Part shown: piece after piece, positions 25,879-35,301 of the stretch
Layout: every line of letters begins with the position of its first letter
Position numbering within the stretch: the first letter of the stretch is position 1
DNA from: DATCJA01 sp963814955
GTDB lineage: Bacteria; Acidobacteriota; Vicinamibacteria; Vicinamibacterales; UBA2999
Length of the DNA stretch: 64,000 nt
Direction of reading: 5' to 3'
NCBI GenBank assembly: GCA_963814955.1
Contig: CAWFEX010000006.1
Span: 744,001 to 808,000, forward strand
The notes under the pieces: generated by a model
The model's database searches: none
Told to the model about the DNA's origin: nothing
Seen by the model: only the letters and a program-made list of their open reading frames with translations
Position numbers and translations under genes: made by a program

Positions 25879-27518
25879 CGGGCTGCTCCGAGTGCCTGCC
25901 GCACGGAGGCCGCGCGGGTTTGGACGTATGTCATGAGGTTCGTCACCGCCTGCGTGAATTCCGCAGGCGACTGGATAAAACTGCGTTCCGGCACCTCTCC
26001 CTCGGGGCCAACGACGTAGGGAGCGATCCGCGCGTACTCGGCCTGCAGCCTTGCGGTCACCGCGGATGGTTCGAACACCGTGTTGAGCATCTCCTCGACA
26101 TACCCCCGGTACGCTGCGCGATAGACCGGGTCGTCCATGAGATAGCGAATCAGAGGCCACGAGGCGTTCACGCGGTCGTGAAATAGATCCAATCCTGTGT
26201 TGGCGCCTCCGCCGCCCCCGAACCCTCCTCCTCCGGGTCCGCCCGCATTCAACGAAAGATCGTGATCCCATGGAATAAAGAAGAGGCGGTCGCGGTGACG
26301 CGGACTCCCGTAGAGCCAGTAGTTGTGGGGCGAGAAGCCGCCATAGGTATCTGTGTTGCCGATGATCGTGTTGAGCGCCAGCCAGCGCAGAAAGGAAGAG
26401 ACAGCGAATCGCGCTTCGAGACGGGTGCGCCACACCTGCGGGTTTGCGCGGGACTCGTTCAAAACTGCGATGGTGTCCTGAACATCCGTCCAATCTTCAT
26501 CCCGCTGGTTCGTCTTCTTGGGAAACGATTCCGCTATGAACACGGTAAGCCGGCCGCCGGTTCCATTGGGTTTGTACAAGTTGCCGTTCTCCGTCCCGAA
26601 CTGCATCTCGAGCATCGGCTCGTCCGGAATTTCGACGACGGTGTACAGCCCCAGATACTGCGAGCCCGCGCCGCGATCGAAGAAGACACGAACAAAAGCG
26701 GTGCGGGCCGCTGGCACCCCCGCCTCGCGGAAGAGATCGCCGACGACCTTCGCTCTCAGAAAGGACGAGTCCTGGGAGTTGTTGGTCAGATTCAGGTTGG
26801 GGAAACCGAAAAACGTTTGGCCGCGGACCTCAGGAATCTGATCCGCAAGTCCGTCTGCATTGAGCCGGAAGGGCAGCTTTCCGGCGCCGCTGCGCCAGGA
26901 ATTCAGCAGACTCGAATTGCCTTTCAGCCGCAGGCCGATATTGCTGAACGAGATGCCGTCAAACGTCAGCGTCGCCGGAATGTAGATCGGTGTTCGCGGG
27001 AGGAACTCGACGTCGTCGCGGCCTACGTTGCCGCCGGGCTGATTGCCGCCACCTGGAGGAGCGCCGGGTGGATTGCCGCCGCCGGGAAAGCCGCCTCCAG
27101 GGTTTCCCCCACCGGGGAGCGGCGTGCAGCTGAGCCCCACGCCCATCGGCAGCAGCGTGCAGCGGCCGCTTTGGAGGGGTGTGCCAAACATGCACGAGTC
27201 CCCTTCGACTCGGCCATCGCATGCCGCGACCCCCGCCGGATCCGGCATCATGTTGAAGCCGCCACGGCCGGGTCCGCCGCCCGCGGTCCCGTACGCTCCG
27301 GCCATTTCAGTCATGTCGGCGACGAGGCGCTCCCAATCTGCGGCCGTGACACGTATGTCGAGGCGCTTGACGACGTCCTGGGCGAACACGCGCCCATAGT
27401 CAGGCGTTGCCGCGCGGCCGTGCGTATCCTCCTCGCGCTGCTGGGGATCTCCAGCCCCGGCTGAGACGAGCCCCAGAAACAACACAAATACCCTCGCGAT
27501 CGCTGAGAGTCGGCCCAC
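25875..27518 (-). CDS. CotH-family protein kinase-like secreted protein
   Basis: CotH proteins are atypical secreted kinases. The 547 residues start with a signal peptide (about 1-23). They show the CotH core: RLKGNSSLLN, LNLTNNSQDSSFLRAK, FDRGAGSQYLGLYTVVE, NLYKPNG, LRWLALNTIIGNTDTY and FIPWDHDLSLNAG. A Gly/Pro-rich insert (about residues 130-165) containing two cysteine pairs, and a second Gly-rich run (about 430-445), are extra. It is the first gene of the CotH-porin-VTC-DUF4956 run and divergent from the ECF sigma gene 72 bases away. Confidence 0.88.
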   Translation of the reverse strand: MGRLSAIARVFVLFLGLVSAGAGDPQQREEDTHGRAATPDYGRVFAQDVVKRLDIRVTAADWERLVADMTEMAGAYGTAGGGPGRGGFNMMPDPAGVAACDGRVEGDSCMFGTPLQSGRCTLLPMGVGLSCTPLPGGGNPGGGFPGGGNPPGAPPGGGNQPGGNVGRDDVEFLPRTPIYIPATLTFDGISFSNIGLRLKGNSSLLNSWRSGAGKLPFRLNADGLADQIPEVRGQTFFGFPNLNLTNNSQDSSFLRAKVVGDLFREAGVPAARTAFVRVFFDRGAGSQYLGLYTVVEIPDEPMLEMQFGTENGNLYKPNGTGGRLTVFIAESFPKKTNQRDEDWTDVQDTIAVLNESRANPQVWRTRLEARFAVSSFLRWLALNTIIGNTDTYGGFSPHNYWLYGSPRHRDRLFFIPWDHDLSLNAGGPGGGGFGGGGGANTGLDLFHDRVNASWPLIRYLMDDPVYRAAYRGYVEEMLNTVFEPSAVTARLQAEYARIAPYVVGPEGEVPERSFIQSPAEFTQAVTNLMTYVQTRAASVRQALGAAR

Positions 27519-27590
27519 CCTGCCTCCCTTTACACTGTGGTTACAGGATTCATTGACGCCAGACGCGGATAAGTTCCAATAAGTGGCCGG

Positions 27591-28223
27591 TTGCGAGATT
27601 CGGGAACTTCTGTGGCCTCGCCGCTAATTCTCACCAGGGTGCCAGTCGAAGACGCTCCTGAGCCGTCCGACCCGGAGCTAGTCGAACGCGCGCGCGGAGG
27701 CGAGCGGGAAGCGTTTGGCTTCCTGTACCGCCGCCATCAGGCGTACGTGTATCGATTTGCGCGGGCCATGACGGGATCCGCGGCGCTCGCGGAGGACATC
27801 GTCCAGGAGGTGTTTCTCGCGCTGATGCGAGATCTCGACCGGTACGACGCCAGCCGCGCGGGGCTAAGAACATATCTGTTCGGGATCGCGCGCAATCTCG
27901 CGCGGTATAAGAGCAGGAGCCTGCGGCGCCTCATATCGCTGGATCAGGTCGAGGAGGCTGTTGGTCGCGAGGACCCGGCCGCGGCGCTTTCCTCGAACGA
28001 GGAAACGCGCCATTTGCGCCGATGCCTTGGCGCATTGCCGGCGCGGTACCGCGAGGTCATCATCCTCTGTGACTTGCAGGAACTCGACTACGCGGAGACC
28101 GCCGTGGTGCTGAAAGTGCCGATCGGGACCGTGCGATCGCGGCTTCATAGGGGCCGACAATTGCTGATCGAGCGTCTGCGGCGGCGCGACGGCCTGCCGG
28201 TTGCGAAACGGTGCCTCATATGA
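27591..28223 (+). CDS. ECF-type RNA polymerase sigma factor
   Basis: The 210-residue sigma-70 family member has region 2 (FGFLYRRHQAYVYRFARAM, then AEDIVQEVFLALMRD and LRTYLFGIARNLAR, about 45-105) and region 4 (LGALPARYREVIILCDLQ, then YAETAVVLKVPIGTVRSRL, about 140-190). It lacks regions 1 and 3, as expected for ECF factors. The start is TTG 27591 or GTG 27612. The stop overlaps the next ATG (ATGA), tying it to a likely anti-sigma gene. Confidence 0.92.
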   Translation: MRDSGTSVASPLILTRVPVEDAPEPSDPELVERARGGEREAFGFLYRRHQAYVYRFARAMTGSAALAEDIVQEVFLALMRDLDRYDASRAGLRTYLFGIARNLARYKSRSLRRLISLDQVEEAVGREDPAAALSSNEETRHLRRCLGALPARYREVIILCDLQELDYAETAVVLKVPIGTVRSRLHRGRQLLIERLRRRDGLPVAKRCLI

Positions 28224-28726
28224 ACAGGGAAAAGACGAACACCGAAGAGCAGGAGTTGCTGAGCGCGCTTCGAACCCTCGCCCGCGAGGAGGAGGGCCTC
28301 GGAACGCCGCCTCGCGTCGAGGGGCGGTTGATGCGCGCATTCGACGAGACCCGCACTGTCAGGTCCCGTCATCAGCGTATGTTCGCGGGACATGCCTTGA
28401 AAGCAGCCGCCGTTTTCGTTCTCGCGGTCTTGGGCGGGTACTGGTGGAGCGGCGGCGGCGCTGAGCCGCCGTCAGAGCAAGCGCAGGTTCCTGAACCCGC
28501 AGTCACCGAGCCGTGGCCGTCGTCCGAAGTGTTGGCGTGGCTCGACCCAGAGCCGGAGTCCCTTCAAATCGTCTATGTCCGGGTGGCGAGCGCAACGCTG
28601 GTCGCGCAGGGATACACGGTCGGCGATCCCGACGGGGACGGCCTCGTCGATCTCGAGGTGATCGTCGGCGATGACGGATTAGCGCGAGGCGTCCGTGTGG
28701 CGCCTGCGACACCCGTCATCTACTAG
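28220..28726 (+). CDS. Putative membrane-anchored anti-sigma or regulatory protein
   Basis: The protein has 168 residues with a cytoplasmic N-terminus (about 1-55), one transmembrane helix (HALKAAAVFVLAVLGGYWW, about 58-76) and a periplasmic part with a Pro-rich stretch followed by a small beta domain (ending VRVAPATPVIY). This single-pass layout and the overlap with the ECF sigma gene suggest an anti-sigma factor, but I see no zinc-binding HxxxCxxC motif, so the role is inferred from context only. Confidence 0.65.
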   Translation: MNREKTNTEEQELLSALRTLAREEEGLGTPPRVEGRLMRAFDETRTVRSRHQRMFAGHALKAAAVFVLAVLGGYWWSGGGAEPPSEQAQVPEPAVTEPWPSSEVLAWLDPEPESLQIVYVRVASATLVAQGYTVGDPDGDGLVDLEVIVGDDGLARGVRVAPATPVIY

Positions 28727-28738
28727 CGAGGAACACGT

Positions 28739-29494
28739 ATGAACTGCCGAGTTGTAGCCTGCTGGATTCTGTTCGTCGCGTTCGGCGGCGTCTTGACCGC
28801 TCAGCGCGGCTTCCCGCCGATCGACATCATGGGCGTCGAACCGCTGGAGTTCCGTGAGGTCGTGCGCGGCGCGCCGTTCAGCGCCGAGGCGACGACAGAA
28901 ATGATTCAGGAGCTGCGAGATGGCAATCGTATCGAACAACGATCGACCGTCACCATCGCCAGAGACAGCACAGGACGGACCAGACGCGAACAGTCGCTGC
29001 CGCCGATCGGTCCGGTTGTTCTCGATCCGGAGGTGCGCATGATCACGATCACTGATCCGCGCCAGCAGACCCTGTATCTGATCGATCCGCAGCGGCGGAC
29101 CGTTTCCCGGTCAACGGTCCCGGCGGGCCCACCGCGCCCACCTGGCGATCGCAGCGGCGGCGGCAGGGCTCTGCCCCCGCCGAAGATGTCCTCGGAAGCC
29201 CTCGGGAACCGGCAGATTCTCGGCCTCCGTGCCGAAGGGACGCGCCAGACGATGACGATTCCGGCAGGTGTTTTCGGCAATGTAGGCCCGATTCAGGTCG
29301 TGACCGAGCGCTGGCACTCGCCGGAGCTCAAGATTGTTCTCGAATCCCGCAGAAGTGATCCACGTCTCGGCGATGTGACGTACCGCGTTACTAGTCTCGT
29401 GCGGGGCGAACCCGACGCGGCGCTGTTTGCCATTCCCTCGGATTACACGACCGTCGAACGGCCGCCCAGGCCTTTCGGTCCGCCTCCTCGTTGA
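28739..29494 (+). CDS. Secreted protein of unknown function
   Basis: The 251-residue protein has a signal peptide (MNCRVVACWILFVAFGGVLT) and a mature part of beta-strand-rich sequence, including TGRTRREQSLPPIGP and TITDPRQQTLYLIDPQRRTV, a Gly/Pro linker near 135-150, then IPAGVFGNVGPIQVVTERWHS. It is the third gene of the ECF sigma operon, 12 bases after the second, so it may be a target or sensor of that system. I do not recognise a named family. Confidence 0.7.
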   Translation: MNCRVVACWILFVAFGGVLTAQRGFPPIDIMGVEPLEFREVVRGAPFSAEATTEMIQELRDGNRIEQRSTVTIARDSTGRTRREQSLPPIGPVVLDPEVRMITITDPRQQTLYLIDPQRRTVSRSTVPAGPPRPPGDRSGGGRALPPPKMSSEALGNRQILGLRAEGTRQTMTIPAGVFGNVGPIQVVTERWHSPELKIVLESRRSDPRLGDVTYRVTSLVRGEPDAALFAIPSDYTTVERPPRPFGPPPR

Positions 29495-29911
29495 TCAGGA
29501 TGGATCCCGATCCGTGAGACGAAAACCCTCGAAAAGCTGTACCTTCTATGAGGGCCGCGGTTGTCATGCCCCAAGGCTGTCTTGCTACTCCCGCACACGT
29601 GCATTGAGGCCGCCGAGCAGGCACTCCCTAACAGCAGGGCCCGTGCAGGCGGCCGATACCGAATCCCGCTCCAAGGACACAAACCCACTGTTGACAGTCG
29701 TGCGAGTGGTGGCTTCATGCTCGCAGGAGCACGATGGCTCCAGCGCACCTTCTATCCGTGTCGGCGGCCATGCGCCAAACACCAGAGGCGTCATCCGCGA
29801 AGCCTGGGGCGAGCCCTCCTTCTGTTTTTCGGTTCACTCAACTGAACCCGGTACAGACGGCGAGGGCTCGCGCCAGCTGGTGATCCACGCTCGGGCAAGC
29901 AGCGTCGATCG
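29495..29911. other. Spacer between ECF operon and IS110 remnant, no gene seen
   Basis: No convincing coding region. The motif ACCTTCTAT occurs twice (near 29542 and 29748). Part of this may be the non-coding end of the IS110 element, but no element boundary or inverted repeat is obvious. Confidence 0.4.
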
Positions 29912-30953
29912 TTATCCCGCCATCACTTTCAGCTGCGCGCCACCGGCACGGCGCGGTTTCGACATACCGCCAGAGCGCGAGAGTAACTTGCGCGCGAGCG
30001 CAACAATGCCGATTTTCCGTGCTCGCCGGCTCCCACCGCCAAACCGCCGTTGGTACCACTGTGTCAATGCGCTCGTGGGTTGATAGCGCACCCAGCCCCA
30101 CGCGAGCTGCACCACGGCTCGTCGCACGTGGGCGTTGCCGGCCCGCGTTATACCCTGGTCACGTTGCGTCTCGCCGCTGTGATACGGTGCGGGGGCCAAA
30201 CCGACCAACGCGCCCAATTGGCGCCCGTTGCGGATCTCGCGCCATCCGAAAATCTCGGTGGTTAACACCCAGGCACTCATCGGCCCGACAGCGCGCACCG
30301 TCTGCAATTGCCGGACGAACCGTCCCGTCGGCGTGTCGGGATCCGGCTGGAGCGCGGCCCGCGTGGCGCGCACCTCCTCGAGGTGCCGCTCCACGATCTC
30401 CAGCTGGGCCCACACGCGAGTCAGCCGCTGCCGGATCCCGTCCGGGATCGGCGCTCCATCCCACAGCCGCGTCGTCGCCAGTCGCTCGAGGAACCGACCG
30501 TCAATCGGCAGTCGCACACCCAGCGTCGCCAACAGCCCTTTGAGCCGATTCATGAGCCGTGTGCGATCCTGCTGCAACGTTTCCCACGTGCGGTGGAGCT
30601 GCCGGGCGTCTTCCTCGGCCACCGTGGGGACGCGTACCACGCGCCAGACCCGATGGTCGCCCTGGCTATAGCGCGCCAGCAGACTCAGCAGCCCGGCCAG
30701 GTCGAGCCGATCGGTCTTCGCCCGTCGGGCCCGGCGATTGACCTCAATGCTCGACGAGTCCACCACGTGATTGCAAGCCCGCGCGCGAGCAAATCGCGAT
30801 GCAGCCAGAACCATCGCGCCCCGCTTCGTAACAGCTGATCACCGGCGCGCCCGCGGGCACTCGCAACCGTGTCTTCGCTCGCGCAATCTCCTCCGAAACA
30901 GCTGCACGGCCCGCCGCGATCCGGCGTATTCGCGTTCGCAGCCCCACTCCCAT
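29912..30953 (-). pseudogene. IS110-family transposase, N-terminus frameshifted
   Basis: The main frame (30814-29912) encodes the end of the DEDD domain (RRAKTDRLDLAGLLSLLARY, in pieces) and the full Transposase_20 part (VRAVGPMSAWVLTTEIFGW, ALVGLAPAPYHSGETQRDQG, GNAHVRRAVVQLAWGW). The upstream N-terminal part continues in other frames: EEIARAKTRLRVPAGAPVIS and CYEAGRDG, then FWLHRDLLARGLA, then NHVVDSSSIEV. At least two single-base losses lie near 30780-30815, so the transposase should be inactive. IS110 elements lack classic terminal inverted repeats, so the edges are not defined. Confidence 0.88.
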
Positions 30954-31131
30954 GAGCGACTCGCCGGCGCGCCGTTCGGACCGGTCAGCCCGTAAGCCGC
31001 CGTGAACGTCGTCGTCACTCCTCGAAGAGAACCTTGATTCGGTAACGCATGGAGGAGCAATTCACAGCAAGCATGAGCGCAGGTCTTCTGTTCGGGACTT
31101 TGGCCGAGGGTGAACTCTAATCGTAGGTCGT
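30954..31131. other. Spacer between IS110 remnant and ABC-F stop
   Basis: This stretch lies upstream of the IS110 transposase frame. In the IS110 group the untranslated left end can encode a bridge RNA, so this or the opposite flank could hold one. I cannot fold it by eye with confidence, and the element is decayed. Confidence 0.3.
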
Positions 31132-32922
31132 CTAGCCTGACCTCGAGTCGAGCTCGTCCCACCGCGCGTACGCGTCGAGGAGCTCCTGCTCCAGCGCCGC
31201 GACGCGCGCGAGCGTCCGGTGGATCGCCTCGGCCGTTTCCTTGTAGAACCCGGGACCGGCCACTGCGGCGGTCAGCTGCTCCTGCTCGCGCTCCATTGCC
31301 CCGATACGTCCCGGCAACTCCTCGAGCTCCCGTTGCTCGCGGTAGGACAGCTTCCGGTTGAGCACAGGGCGCACGGCATGCGTCGCCGCCGCGAGCGGCC
31401 CTGAGGGCTCGGGCTGCGCGTGCTCGGCATGGCGGCGCTGCCGCTGCCAGTCGGTGTAGCCGCCGACGTACTCCTGGACGCATCCCTCGCCCTCCAAGAC
31501 AAGCGTGCTCGTCACGACGTGATCGATGAACGCGCGGTCGTGGCTGACCAGGAGGAGAGTCCCCGGCCAGTCGATGAGCAGCGCCTCGAGCAGTTCGAGC
31601 GTCTCGATGTCGAGATCGTTGGTCGGCTCGTCGAGCACCAGGAGATTCGCCGGCCGGGTGAACAATCGCGCCAGGAGCAGGCGGTTGCGTTCACCGCCTG
31701 ACAGCGCCTTCACGGGCGACGCCGCACGCTCGGCGGGAAACAGAAAGTCGCGCAGGTAGCCATGCACGTGCTCCGGCTCCCCGTTGACGATGACGGTGTC
31801 ATGGCCGTCGCCGATGGTGTCGAAGACGGTTCGTTCCGGATCGAGCTGCTCGCGCTGCTGGTCGTAGTACGAGACCGTGACGTTTGCTCCGCTTCGGACC
31901 TCGCCGGAATCCGGCTCCAGTTCACCAATCAGCATCCGCAGCATCGTCGTTTTCCCGGAGCCATTGGGCCCCATGAGGCCGACACGGTCGCCGCGCATCA
32001 CCCGGACAGAAGCGTTGGCCACGACGGGTTTCCCGCCGAACGCCTTGGAGATCCGACGGGCTTCGATCACCAGCTGCCCGGAGCGATCGCCGGCGTCGGC
32101 CTGGAGCCGCACCATGCCAGGCTGGGCGCGGCGGGCAGCGCGCTCCTTCCGCATGGCCAGGAGCGCGCGAACGCGGCCTTCATCCCGCGTGCGCCGCGCT
32201 TTGATACCCTGGCGCAGCCACGCTTCCTCCGCCGCCAGCCGCTTGTCGAATTTCGCCTGCTGTGCCGCCTCGCTGGCAAGCGCCGCTTCCTTGTCGCGAA
32301 CAAACGCCGCGTAGTCGCCCGGCCATGACGAGAGGCGGCCGCGATCGAGCTCGATGATTCGGGTGGCCACCCGCTGCAGAAAGACGCGATCGTGGGACAC
32401 CAACATGACCGCGCCCGCGTAGTCGATCAAGAACGTCTCGAGCCACGTCATTGACTCGATGTCGAGATGATTGGTCGGCTCGTCGAGCAGCAGCAGGTCG
32501 GGCTCGCCCACGAGCGCCCGCGCCAGCAAGACACGGCGGCGCCAGCCGCCGGACAACGCCGCGACGCTGGCGCCGGCGTCAAGATCGAGTCGCGAGAGCA
32601 CCTGCTTCACGTGCGTGTCCCGCTGCCACTCGTCGCCGGTGACATTGCCAACGCCTTCGGCCACTACATCGAACACGGAACGCGCATCCTGGAGCAGCAC
32701 GTCCTGCGCGAGGCGGCCGATGCGCAGCCCCGGCTGCTGCCAGACGCTGCCGCCGTCGGGCTCAAGTTCGCCGCCGACGAGGCGGAGCAGCGTTGATTTG
32801 CCGGTGCCGTTGCGACCGATGACGCAGATACGTTCGCGCGCCTCAATCTGCAGGCTTGCGCCGTCCAGCAGGGCCACGTGTCCGTACGCGATCGAGACGC
32901 GGTCGAGGGTGACGAGGGGCAT
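31132..32922 (-). CDS. uup: ABC-F family ATPase, Uup-like
   Basis: ABC-F proteins are soluble twin ATPases acting on ribosomes or, for Uup, also on branched DNA. The 596 residues carry two ABC domains: Walker A GRNGTGKST with LSGGWRRRVLLARAL and LLLDEPTNHLD, then Walker A GPNGSGKTT with LSGGERNRLLLARL and LVLDEPTNDLD. A helical linker rich in Arg lies between them. The C-terminal region (YREQRELEELPGRIGAMERE) matches the Uup coiled-coil domain. No transmembrane part. It is 9 bases downstream of recQ. Confidence 0.9.
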   Translation of the reverse strand: MPLVTLDRVSIAYGHVALLDGASLQIEARERICVIGRNGTGKSTLLRLVGGELEPDGGSVWQQPGLRIGRLAQDVLLQDARSVFDVVAEGVGNVTGDEWQRDTHVKQVLSRLDLDAGASVAALSGGWRRRVLLARALVGEPDLLLLDEPTNHLDIESMTWLETFLIDYAGAVMLVSHDRVFLQRVATRIIELDRGRLSSWPGDYAAFVRDKEAALASEAAQQAKFDKRLAAEEAWLRQGIKARRTRDEGRVRALLAMRKERAARRAQPGMVRLQADAGDRSGQLVIEARRISKAFGGKPVVANASVRVMRGDRVGLMGPNGSGKTTMLRMLIGELEPDSGEVRSGANVTVSYYDQQREQLDPERTVFDTIGDGHDTVIVNGEPEHVHGYLRDFLFPAERAASPVKALSGGERNRLLLARLFTRPANLLVLDEPTNDLDIETLELLEALLIDWPGTLLLVSHDRAFIDHVVTSTLVLEGEGCVQEYVGGYTDWQRQRRHAEHAQPEPSGPLAAATHAVRPVLNRKLSYREQRELEELPGRIGAMEREQEQLTAAVAGPGFYKETAEAIHRTLARVAALEQELLDAYARWDELDSRSG

Positions 32923-32931
32923 CCGATCGCG

Positions 32932-34784
32932 CTAGGAGGCGTGCTCGCGAATGGCCGACAGGAATATCTGACCGAGGTCGTCGGCCTTGCGCGCGCCGAT
33001 GCCCTTCACAGAGCGGAGCGCGTCGATGGAGGTCGGTCGAAGGCGGGCCATCTCACGAAGCGTTGCGTCGTGAAAGATCACATAAGGCGGCACCCCACGC
33101 TGGCGCGCGGTCTCGAGCCGCACAGCACGAAGCCGCTCGAACAGCTCGCGGTCAACGTCTTCCCACGACTCTGTCTCGACGCGCGCGCGTGTTCGGGGCG
33201 CGTCCTTGCGCACCCGACGCTGCCGGGCGAGCACCAGCCCGGGACAGCTCGCCTCATCCTTCAGCAGCGCCAGTCCCCTTGCGGTCAGCGCCAGCACCGC
33301 ATATGGATCGTCAGTCATGCGCAGCAGGCCAAGGGTGGTGAGCTGCTGGATGTAGCCGCGGACCTCCGATGCCGGAGCGTCGCGCAGCAGCCCAAAGGTG
33401 CTCAGCTTGTCATGGGCCCGGGCGATGGTCTGCTCGCTCGCCTGGCCACGCAGCACGTTCGTCACGTGCAGGGCGCCGAAGCGCTGTCCGACCCGCGCCA
33501 CGCACGAGAGAATCTGCCGCGCCAGGACGGTGGGCGCCGGCGCTGTTTCGAGCTCGTCCAGGCAGTAGTCGCACGCCCCGCAGTTGTCCTTCGCGTACCG
33601 GTCGCCGAAGTACTCCGCAAGATGGCGGTGGCGGCACCCGACGGTCGCGGCGTATCGCTCCATTTGCCGCAGCAACGCCGTGTTCGCATCGGTCAGTTCG
33701 CCGTTGCTCTCGAGCATGACGCGCCACTTCATGAAGTCGGCGGCGGAATAGATCAGCAGGCACTCGGCCTCGAGACCGTCACGTCCCGCGCGGCCCGATT
33801 CCTGCTGATAGTGTTCGACGGATCGCGGCGCGCCAGCATGGACGACGAACCGCACGTTCGACCGGTCGATGCCCATGCCGAAGGCCACGGTGGCGACGAT
33901 GACATCGATGCGTTCGGCGGTGAAGGCGTCCTGATTCCTACTACGCTCGGCTTCGCTGAGGCCCGCATGATAGGGAAGTGCCGGAACACCTTCGGCGGTC
34001 AACCACGCGGCAAGCGCATCGACCTCGCGGCGCGACGTGCAGTAGATGATTCCCGCCTCCAGGCGATGGCGCGCCAGTATATCGAGCAGTTGCCGCTTCA
34101 GCGCCGCTCGCGGCAGCACGCGGTACACGAGATTCGGCCGATCGAAGGAGCCGACAAGCTCGATGGGATCCACCAGGCCGAGCTGTGTCGCGATATCGCG
34201 CCGCACGCGCGCGGTGGCGGTGGCCGTGTACGCGTGCACGCTGATGAGGGGCAACCGCTGGCGGAGCCGCGCCAGCTGACGGTACTCCGGCCTGAAGTCG
34301 TGCCCCCATTGGCTGATGCAGTGTGCCTCGTCAACGGCAACGAAGCTGACCCCGCATGAGGCGAGGAGCGCAAGAAAGCTCTCGCTACCGTCGCCGACCA
34401 GCCGCTCGGGGGAGACATAGAGCAGGCTGTAGCGGCCCTCGCGCAAACCGGCCACGACAGCAGCCTTCTCGGGTTGCGTCATCGAACTGTTGTACAGCGC
34501 GGCGGGCACGCCGTTGCCGACGAGCGTATCCACCTGGTCTTTCATCAACGAGATGAGCGGCGAGATCACGACCGCGAGTCCGGGACGCACGAGCGCCGGC
34601 GCCTGGAAACACAGCGACTTTCCGCCGCCGGTCGGTAGCACGACAAGCGAGTCGCGCCGCTCGAGCACCGCCTCCATTGCTTCGCGCTGGAGCGGCCGGA
34701 ACGACAGTACCCCCAGTAGCGTGCGAGGGCGTCTTCGAGAGGTGACGTCGGCAACTGGTGTGATGATCCCACGGCTGCGCCCAT
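32932..34784 (-). CDS. recQ: RecQ-type DNA helicase, frameshift near the start
   Basis: RecQ is a 3'-5' helicase for recombination and fork repair. The frame from ATG 34677 gives 581 residues with TGGGKSLCFQ, DEAHCISQWGHDFRP, ESGRAGRDG, zinc cysteines (CRHRH, NCGACDYC), a winged-helix region and a C-terminal HRDC domain. The conserved motif 0 (LSFRPLQREAMEA) lies upstream of that ATG in frame, but the residues before it (TSPLEDALARYWG) are in another frame, joined near 34712 by one missing base. The natural start is therefore likely ATG 34784 or 34838. Without the repair, translation would have to start after motif 0. Confidence 0.85.
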
Positions 34785-34838
34785 CGCGTATGACAGACCG
34801 CCGCCAGGGGCGCGCGACGATCTACGCATGATCCGCAT

Positions 34839-35301
34839 CTGGGTGGAATCGCCAACTATTTACGAACTGGCCCTGCCAGGACGGATTCCGGACGGGAAGC
34901 GAAAAACCTTACGAATCAGTTGTACCTGTTTTACCTGCACCACGGCTTTCTCGCCGATTCTCGCGGATTGAGCGATTCAGAATTCGCGTAAGTCATTGAT
35001 AGAACATGAATGGATGCGACCGAATCCCGCGACGACATATCGCTTCGCTCAATTTGGCGGAGCGGAAGGCTTCAGGCGTCGCGCGATTCCCGCATCAGTC
35101 GACGAGCGTTGCCGGTCGTCGGCGGCACTTATCCCCTGCGCATCAGCATGAAAGCCGATTTCCAGGTCAGGTGATTCCGGGACTATACTGCCGGCGGCGT
35201 GTGCACCACCACGGCTGGGGACGCGCGATCACCTCGGATCATCGCCGGCAAGCAGCCGTTCAGCGCGCCGAGTTCGACCGACCGAATGATGGAGAGTGGT
35301 C
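34839..35301. promoter_or_regulatory. Spacer with possible promoter for the cytochrome/propeller gene
   Basis: No gene is supported in these 460 bases. A TATACT (35184-35189) preceded at 17-18 bases by TTCCAG (35160-35165) is a weak sigma-70-like promoter, about 110 bases upstream of ATG 35302. GGAGAG at 35291-35296 is a good ribosome site for that gene. Confidence 0.35.

Noticed and set aside
29427..30083. 218-codon plus-strand ORF
   Set aside because: It overlaps the end of the secreted gene and runs antisense to the IS110 transposase; no domain.
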